Source: Candidatus Methylomirabilota bacterium (GTDB taxonomy: Bacteria; Methylomirabilota; Methylomirabilia; Rokubacteriales; CSP1-6). Taken from it: DNA of 55,576 nucleotides. Location: the NCBI GenBank assembly GCA_035936835.1, contig DASYVT010000015.1, forward strand, positions 1-55,576. Direction: 5' to 3'. The notes below the pieces were generated by a model. That model did no database searches. It was not told where the DNA came from and was given only the letters and a program-made list of their open reading frames with translations. Below, one piece after another: positions 50,384-55,576 of the stretch (position 1 is the stretch's first letter; the number at the start of each line of letters is the position of its first letter). The translations under genes were made by a program, and so were the position numbers.

Positions 50384-51072
50384 GCCGCGCTTCCCCGAGG
50401 CTGGCGGCGCGCGAGCCACCAGCCCACCGCGGTGAGGACGGCGGCCAGGGTCAGCGGGAGAAGATATTCGAGCGCGTGAACCAACGCCCCCAGATGGCGC
50501 TCGACCACAGGGTCCTCGAGCATCATGTCCCCCGCCACATAGCCCAAGACGCCGCCGCCGACCCAGATGATGGCCGGATAGCGACTCATGAGGGTCGCCA
50601 GAACGCTGCTCCCGACGATGACGATGGGCACGGACATGCCGATGCCGAGTCCGACCAGCAGCATGTCCCCGCGCGCGGCGCCTGCGATCGCCAGCACATT
50701 GTCCAGGCTCATCGTCACGTCCGCCACGAGGATGAGCCATATGGCATGCCAGAGCGACCGGCCGTGGCGACCCGCGTCCCCCTCGCCTCCTTCGGGCTGG
50801 ACGAGCTTGTAGGCTATCCAGAGCAGCACGGCGCCGCCCGTCATCCTGAGGAAGGGAATGGCGAGGAGCGCGCTGATGATGCCCACGAAGACCAGGCGTA
50901 GCACCACCGCACCCGCGGCGCCCCAGACTTGGCCGAGGATCCGCTGGTGCCGCGGCAGGGAGCGCACGGCCAGCGCGATGAGGATCGCGTTGTCGCCGGA
51001 GAGGAGGAGGTTGAGGAACCCGATCTCGAGGAGGCGGAGCCAGAACTGCGGGCCGAGGTCGAGAGAGGTCAC
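50380..51072 (-). CDS. TerC-family integral membrane protein (copy 2)
   Basis: 230 aa, same layout as copy 1: FWLRLLEIGFLNLLLSGDNAILIALAVRSLP at the start, VADVTMSLDNVLAIAGAARGD near residue 120, and GGGVLGYVAGDMMLEDPVVERHLG near the end. Start GTG 51070-51072, 16 bp after tctA. The close match of motifs and adjacency point to tandem duplication followed by divergence. The pair may form a heteromer; function is inferred from family only. Confidence 0.88.
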   Translation of the reverse strand: MTSLDLGPQFWLRLLEIGFLNLLLSGDNAILIALAVRSLPRHQRILGQVWGAAGAVVLRLVFVGIISALLAIPFLRMTGGAVLLWIAYKLVQPEGGEGDAGRHGRSLWHAIWLILVADVTMSLDNVLAIAGAARGDMLLVGLGIGMSVPIVIVGSSVLATLMSRYPAIIWVGGGVLGYVAGDMMLEDPVVERHLGALVHALEYLLPLTLAAVLTAVGWWLARRQPRGSAA

Positions 51073-51088
51073 GCGCGACCGGCCGTTC

Positions 51089-52609
51089 TCAGGTCTCCCG
51101 GGGAGAGACGGCCGGCGTCGGAAGGCCCCGGAGCCGCCGCCACCACGGCGTGATCACCGGTAGCGCGAAGAAGAAGAGCGCCACGGCCGTGATAACCCCG
51201 GAGATGGGCCGCTCGAGGAAGATCAGGAGCGAGCCCTGCGACATGATGAGGCTCTGGCGCAGGGCGTTCTCAGCCAGGTCGCCCAGGACGAGGGCCAGCA
51301 CAAGCGGCGCCAGAGGATAGTCGAGCTTCTTGAAGACATAACCGATCACGCCGAAGACGAGCATATACCAGATGTCGATCATGCGGCCGTTGACCGAATA
51401 CGCCCCGACAGCGCAGACGGAGACGATGAGCGGCGTCAGGATGGCGAAGGGCACGCGCAGGATGGCGGCGAAGGCCGGCACGAAGGCCAGCACCATGATG
51501 ACGCCGATGACGTTGCCCGTATACATGCTGGCGATGAGGCCCCAGACAAACTCGGGCTTCTCCTTGAAGAGCATGGGCCCGGGCTGGAGTCCCCAGATGA
51601 TGAGCCCGCCCAGCATGACGGCCGCCGTCGGCGAGCCCGGGATGCCGAGCGTGATCATGGGAAGGATCGACGCGCCGCCGGCCGCGTGCGCGGCCGTCTC
51701 AGGCGCCACGACGCCTTCGATATCGCCCTGACCGAAGCTCTCCGGGTGCTTCGAGAAGCGCTTGGCGAAGGAGTAGCTCATGAACGAAGCCGGCGTCGCC
51801 CCGCCCGGCTTGAACCCCATCCAGAACCCGATGAAGCAGCTGCGCAGGAAGGTCCGCCAGTAGCGCGGCAGGACGCGCCACGTGTCCCAGACGATGCGAG
51901 GGCTCATCTTCGCCGAGGCGCCCTTGAACGACAGGCCCTCTTCCATGGTCAGCAGGATCTCGCCGATGCCGAAGAGGCCGATCACCGCCACGATGAAGTC
52001 GAAGCCCTTCATGAGGTCGGTGATGCCGAAGGTCATCCGGAGCGTGCCGGTCACGATGTCGAGCCCGACCGCGGCCAGGACGAAGCCGATCAACATCGAC
52101 ACGAGCGACTTGAGCGCGCTGCCGCCGCCGAGCCCGACGAAGGACGAGAACGTGAGGAGCTGGATGGCGAAGAACTCGGGCGGGCCGAATTTCAGCGCCA
52201 CCTCGGCCAGGAGCGGCGCGAAGAGCGTGATGAGGACCACCGCGAACAGCGCCCCGACGAAGGACGAGGTGAAGGCGGCCGTCAGCGCCTGTCCGCCCTG
52301 CCCGTTGCGGGCCATGGGGAAGCCGTCGAAGGTCGTGGCCACCGACCAGGGTTCGCCGGGGATATTGAACAGGATGGAGGTGATGGCGCCGCCGAACAGC
52401 GCCCCCCAGTAGAGGCTCGTCAACAGGATGATGGCCGAGGTCGGCGGCATGGAGAAGGTCAGCGGCAGCAGGATGGCGACCCCGTTGGCGCCACCCAGGC
52501 CCGGCAGCACGCCGATGATGGTGCCGAGCGCGACGCCGATGACGGCGAGCATGAGGTTGTGCGGCTGGAGCGCGACCTGGAAGCCCAGCAGCAGGTTCTC
52601 GATGCCCAT
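51089..52609 (-). CDS. tctA: Tripartite tricarboxylate transporter, large membrane subunit TctA
   Basis: Large permease of a TTT system, 506 aa with about twelve helices. It opens with the family's GTIIGVLPGLGGANGVAILLPLTF; the second half has ILPMITLGIPGSPTAAVMLGGLIIWGLQPGP, the other conserved Gly/Pro-rich motif. It works with TctB and the periplasmic binding protein TctC to import carboxylates. Four bases separate it from tctB. Substrate cannot be told from sequence; citrate is only the prototype. Confidence 0.95.
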   Translation of the reverse strand: MGIENLLLGFQVALQPHNLMLAVIGVALGTIIGVLPGLGGANGVAILLPLTFSMPPTSAIILLTSLYWGALFGGAITSILFNIPGEPWSVATTFDGFPMARNGQGGQALTAAFTSSFVGALFAVVLITLFAPLLAEVALKFGPPEFFAIQLLTFSSFVGLGGGSALKSLVSMLIGFVLAAVGLDIVTGTLRMTFGITDLMKGFDFIVAVIGLFGIGEILLTMEEGLSFKGASAKMSPRIVWDTWRVLPRYWRTFLRSCFIGFWMGFKPGGATPASFMSYSFAKRFSKHPESFGQGDIEGVVAPETAAHAAGGASILPMITLGIPGSPTAAVMLGGLIIWGLQPGPMLFKEKPEFVWGLIASMYTGNVIGVIMVLAFVPAFAAILRVPFAILTPLIVSVCAVGAYSVNGRMIDIWYMLVFGVIGYVFKKLDYPLAPLVLALVLGDLAENALRQSLIMSQGSLLIFLERPISGVITAVALFFFALPVITPWWRRLRGLPTPAVSPRET

Positions 52610-52612
52610 GCG

Positions 52613-53074
52613 CTAGTAGCCCAGCGAGGTTTCCAGCGGGCCCTTCGGCATGGGCACGAGGAACCAGAGCTCGAAGACGAAGAACGTCACGAACGAGACG
52701 GTGACGCTCACGACCACCACGGACAGCCACGAGTGCCGTCCGATCCAGCGCATGTAGGAGGCCATGTAGAGGGTCGTGGCAACGTAGAGGCCGATCCAGT
52801 GCGTGGACAGCACGAAGGCCGTGGCCGGCAGCAGCACCTTCAGGACTGGCGCGATAGCCTCGCGCCGGACGAAGGGCGTACGGTCCGCGCGCCTGATGGC
52901 CTGCGCCGCGATGGCGATGCAGGCCCCGATCATCAGGACGCCGAGCCAGAAAGGAAAGAAGCCGCTCTTGGGCCCGTCGGTGCCCCAGCCGATACCGATG
53001 CGGAGCGAATCCCAGATCACGAGCAGCCCACCCGCGATCAGCACCACCGCCGTCGTAAGGTCCGCGGCGCGCAT
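52613..53074 (-). CDS. tctB: Tripartite tricarboxylate transporter, small membrane subunit TctB
   Basis: Small permease subunit, 153 aa with four helices, poorly conserved as usual. It starts MRAADLTTAVVLIAGGLLVIWDSLRIGIGWGTDGPKSGFFPFWLG, where GPKSGFFPF is the TctB-type loop. Identification rests on this and its place between tctC (5 bp away) and tctA. Confidence 0.92.
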   Translation of the reverse strand: MRAADLTTAVVLIAGGLLVIWDSLRIGIGWGTDGPKSGFFPFWLGVLMIGACIAIAAQAIRRADRTPFVRREAIAPVLKVLLPATAFVLSTHWIGLYVATTLYMASYMRWIGRHSWLSVVVVSVTVSFVTFFVFELWFLVPMPKGPLETSLGY

Positions 53075-53079
53075 GCCGG

Positions 53080-54066
53080 TTACCTCTTCAGCAGGCCGCC
53101 CTTGGACATGAGATCCCTGTGCACCTGGTCCTCGCGCTCGAGCCAGGTGTAGAACTCAGGCCCGATGAGCCAGGCAGGCTTGAGCGCGCCCTGCTGCATG
53201 TACTCCTTGAATTCCGGTGTCTCGGCCACCTTCTTCAGGAGGTCCTGGTACCAGGCCAGAGCCTCCTTGGGCATGTCGGGGGGGCCGAAGACACCGCGCA
53301 GCATGAGGTAGGTGATGTCGGCGCCGAGCGCCTCCTTGACCGTCGGGATGTCCTTCCACTCGAGCACGGAGATCCGGGCGGAGTCGAAGACGGCGAGCGG
53401 GCGGACGCGGCCGGCCTTCCAGTTGCTGGCGCACTCGATCGGGTTGTTGACCGTCGAGTCGACGTGCTTGCCCACGAGGTTGACGCAGACCTCGCCACCG
53501 CCCTTGAACGGCACATAGATGAACTTCACCCCGAGCGCCTGCTCGATCTGGATGGTGATGATCTGGTCTTCCTGGGCCGAGCCGGTGCCGCCCATCTTCA
53601 TCGCGCCGTTCTTCTCCTTGACGGCGGCGAGGTACTCGCGCGCCGTCTTGTACGGCGTCTCGGCATTGACCCAGAGGATGAACTCATCGAGGGCGATGCG
53701 CGCGACGGGCGTGAGATCCTTCCAGCTGAACGGGATGCCCGTGTGGAGCGGCGTCGTGAAGAGATTCGACAGGGTGATGACGATGGTGTGGGCGTCACCC
53801 TTCTTGCCCTGGACGTGCAGGAACCCCTCGGCGCCGGCGCCGCCCGACTTGTTGACGGCGATGATGGGCCGCGGCGTGAGCTTGTGCTTCTCGGCCAGGC
53901 CGGCAATGAGGCGGGCCATCTGGTCCGCGCCGCCGCCGGGGCCAGCGGGGATGACGAACTCGATGGGCTTGGTGGGCTGCCATGCCGCCGACGCGGCGCC
54001 TGGCGCTCCGACAATAAGGACAGAGGCCAGGACCAACCCGGTAACCCGTCGCCGTTGATGTGTCAT
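53080..54066 (-). CDS. tctC: Tripartite tricarboxylate transporter solute-binding protein TctC (BUG family)
   Basis: Periplasmic binding protein, 328 aa. A Sec signal peptide ends near residue 27 (AASAAW). The mature part begins QPTKPIEFVIPAGPGGGADQMARLIA, the characteristic opening of BUG proteins, with KMGGTGSAQEDQ near 155 and FIYVPFKGGGEV near 185 forming the ligand site. Start ATG has GAGGAGG upstream. Its gene is first of the tct set, 151 bp after porB. Confidence 0.94.
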   Translation of the reverse strand: MTHQRRRVTGLVLASVLIVGAPGAASAAWQPTKPIEFVIPAGPGGGADQMARLIAGLAEKHKLTPRPIIAVNKSGGAGAEGFLHVQGKKGDAHTIVITLSNLFTTPLHTGIPFSWKDLTPVARIALDEFILWVNAETPYKTAREYLAAVKEKNGAMKMGGTGSAQEDQIITIQIEQALGVKFIYVPFKGGGEVCVNLVGKHVDSTVNNPIECASNWKAGRVRPLAVFDSARISVLEWKDIPTVKEALGADITYLMLRGVFGPPDMPKEALAWYQDLLKKVAETPEFKEYMQQGALKPAWLIGPEFYTWLEREDQVHRDLMSKGGLLKR

Positions 54067-54183
54067 GTTCTAGCCTCCTCGCAAAGCGGTCGGTTTGGAG
54101 GACGGGACGAAGGCTGTTCGTGGCGCGCGTCGGGCCGGGACAGCAGGTGGAGCGCTGGTGCGTGGGGGGCCGGGCGCAGATCA

Positions 54184-54195
54184 GGGCCGCGGCCC
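54184..54195. repeat. 12-bp perfect palindrome after porB
   Basis: GGGCCGCGGCCC lies in the 151-bp porB-tctC spacer. No U-tract follows on either strand. I see no other feature in this spacer beyond the tctC ribosome site. Confidence 0.6.
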
Positions 54196-54217
54196 GACCC
54201 CCGTGCGAATTGGTCCA

Positions 54218-55228
54218 CTAGCGCGGGCGGCCTTCCTTCCAGAACGGGATCACGCCCGGAATCTCCCACTTGTTCCACATCTCGTCCACCTTGGCCTGGA
54301 AGTATTCGATGTCCTCCTCGAGGAAGTGGGCGAACCGGCCTTGCTTGAGGAGGTACTCCCGCACCGGCTTGCGCGGCCGTCCCTCGACGATCGCCTTGGT
54401 CTTGCCGTAGTGGCGCACCACGCCGTCCTCGACCTCGTAAAGGGGGAAGATGCCGGTCTCGACCGCCAGCTCGCCCAGCTCGTGGCTGAGCATCGGATCG
54501 TAGTCCCAGCCCTTCGGGCATGGGTCGAGGGAGTGGATGAAGGTCGGCCCGCCGATGGAGAGGGCCTTCCTGACCTTGTTCATCATCTCGACTGCGTACG
54601 AGGCATCCACCGTGGCGACGTAACGGCACTCGGGGTGACCGGCCGCCAGCATGCCCGCCATGTTCTTCTTCCACCGGGTATGGATCAAGCGTTTGACAGT
54701 GCCCGGCGGGCTGAACGTGGTGTTGGCGCCGTACGGCGTCGAGCCCGAGAGCTGGATGTCCGTGTTGGCGTAGGACTCGTTGTCGTACATCAGGATGAGC
54801 GAGTTGTACTCCTTGTGGGTCAGGGTCGCCGAGATCGCCCCCAGGCCCATGTCCGCCCCGCCGCCGTCACCGCAGAAGGCGATGACGTTGATGGGCTCCG
54901 ACTTCATCTTGCCCTTCTTCATGAGCGCCTTCAGGCCCGCCGCGGTGCCGAGCGCGGCCGAGCCCGAGGAGCCGAGCTGCGTGTGCATCCACGGCACCAC
55001 CCACGGCGTCGTGTAGTACGTGGTGTTGGCCACGTACATGCAGCCGGTGGAGCCGAGCACGATCGTGCGCGGGCCCGCCGCCTTGACCATGAGCTTCATC
55101 ACCAGGGCCGACTCGCAGCCCTGGCAGGTGCGGTGGCCGGAGGTGAAGTATTCCTCGATCGTGACCTTCTTGACGCCCTTGAAGGGCTCCAGGATCTGCG
55201 TCGCGTTCGTGAAAGCGGTCTCAGCCAT
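54218..55228 (-). CDS. porB: 2-oxoacid:ferredoxin oxidoreductase, beta subunit (PorB-like)
   Basis: ThDP and Fe-S subunit, 336 aa, of an enzyme that interconverts a 2-oxoacid plus CoA with acyl-CoA, CO2 and reduced ferredoxin. Cluster cysteines: HRTCQGCESALV near residue 36, GSTGCMYV near 62, and DPCPKGW near 230, matching the four-Cys pattern of PorB. The ThDP motif is AFCGDGGGADMGLGAISATLTHKEYNSLILMYDNESYANTD, from about 116. Pyruvate is the most likely substrate given this cysteine pattern, but 2-ketoisovalerate enzymes are close. Gamma and delta subunits, if present, lie outside the window. Confidence 0.9.
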   Translation of the reverse strand: MAETAFTNATQILEPFKGVKKVTIEEYFTSGHRTCQGCESALVMKLMVKAAGPRTIVLGSTGCMYVANTTYYTTPWVVPWMHTQLGSSGSAALGTAAGLKALMKKGKMKSEPINVIAFCGDGGGADMGLGAISATLTHKEYNSLILMYDNESYANTDIQLSGSTPYGANTTFSPPGTVKRLIHTRWKKNMAGMLAAGHPECRYVATVDASYAVEMMNKVRKALSIGGPTFIHSLDPCPKGWDYDPMLSHELGELAVETGIFPLYEVEDGVVRHYGKTKAIVEGRPRKPVREYLLKQGRFAHFLEEDIEYFQAKVDEMWNKWEIPGVIPFWKEGRPR

Positions 55229-55243
55229 GAGGTTGGTCTCCTC

Positions 55244-55576
55244 TTACTCGCGTACACCGAGCCAATGCGTCTTGGGATCCGACTTGCCGGCCTTCGCCGC
55301 CGCGTAGCACATGTCCGCCGCCTTGGCGACGTCTTCCAGGGTGACCTCGCGACCGCCGAGCCCGCAGATGAAGCTCAGCAGCGGCGGGCGCTTGTCCGCA
55401 TTGTACATCGCGGCGCGGATCTCGTTGGCGACCACCCCCGAATTGAAGGGCGAGCCGAAGGAGTAGTCGCGGTCGATGACGCCGATGGCGGACGCCTTCG
55501 AGAGCGCCTGCACCAGCCGCTCGGTCGGGAATGGGCGGAACCACCGCGGCCGCACCAGGCCCACCTTCTTGCCCTG
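55244..55576 (-). CDS. porA: 2-oxoacid:ferredoxin oxidoreductase, alpha subunit, C-terminal part (5' end beyond window)
   Basis: Only the last 110 codons are present; the gene enters from the right edge. The fragment reads GKKVGLVRPRWFRPFPTERL, then IGVIDRDYSFGSPFNSGVVANEIRAAMY and FICGLGGREVTLEDV, the C-terminal domain of PorA-type subunits. The stop is TAA 55244-55246, 15 bp before porB. The alpha and beta subunits are separate genes here, unlike the single-chain bacterial NifJ enzyme. Confidence 0.9.
   Translation of the reverse strand, partial: QGKKVGLVRPRWFRPFPTERLVQALSKASAIGVIDRDYSFGSPFNSGVVANEIRAAMYNADKRPPLLSFICGLGGREVTLEDVAKAADMCYAAAKAGKSDPKTHWLGVRE

Overview
The window is 55.6 kb of very GC-rich bacterial chromosome, essentially gap-free in coding and almost wholly transcribed from the minus strand. 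The only plus-strand gene I accept is a YeeE/YedE transporter at 11841-12836. The gene content is Gram-negative housekeeping plus respiration: an alternative complex III, a periplasmic formate dehydrogenase, a CpoB-type lipoprotein, a tripartite tricarboxylate transporter and a pyruvate:ferredoxin-type oxidoreductase. Together with the gene orders, this best fits an uncultured soil or groundwater lineage such as Candidatus Rokubacteria (Methylomirabilota). That placement is inference; a deltaproteobacterial relative cannot be excluded from the window alone. I see no rRNA, tRNA, CRISPR array, insertion sequence or prophage.

Reading in the direction of transcription (right to left), the right end holds porA (cut by the edge) and porB, then tctC-tctB-tctA, two tandem terC paralogues and a FadR-type regulator. 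Next come ppdK, a 27-codon relic that looks like the N-terminus of a DapA-family enzyme, and a branched-chain/aspartate amino-acid operon with phospholipid genes inside it (ilvB-ilvH-ilvC-psd-pssA-leuA-leuB-asd-truA-orf108). A strong sigma70-type promoter at 36224-36252 then drives fdhA-fdhB-nrfD. fdhA is read through an in-frame UGA at 35527-35529 that is almost certainly selenocysteine, followed by a SECIS-like hairpin.

The accessory genes fdhD and fdhE lead directly into hemX-hemA-hemC-hemD-hemB, then a CymR-like Rrf2 regulator with a cysteine-synthesis module (cysM-like synthase, CysO-like sulfur carrier, JAMM peptidase), then hemL. The sulfur carrier ends in three tandem copies of its Gly-Gly tail. 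After a separate promoter comes alternative complex III (actB-actC-actD-actE-actF) without an actA gene, then moeA. Left of the plus-strand transporter are cpoB and a long housekeeping operon: dprA-topA-xerC-hslV-hslU-argB-argD-argF-argG-comB, with comB running off the left edge.

The genes make sense together. Formate is oxidised in the periplasm and electrons enter the quinone pool through an NrfD-type subunit. Quinol is then re-oxidised by alternative complex III. The hem genes supply haem for its cytochrome subunit, MoeA, FdhD and FdhE mature the molybdenum enzyme, and the cysteine module supplies sulfur for Fe-S clusters. Genes overlap mostly by 4-bp ATGA or GTGA junctions, which fixed many of the start choices. 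Several starts are GTG, and truA apparently uses CTG. The divergent cpoB/yeeE pair looks leaderless.
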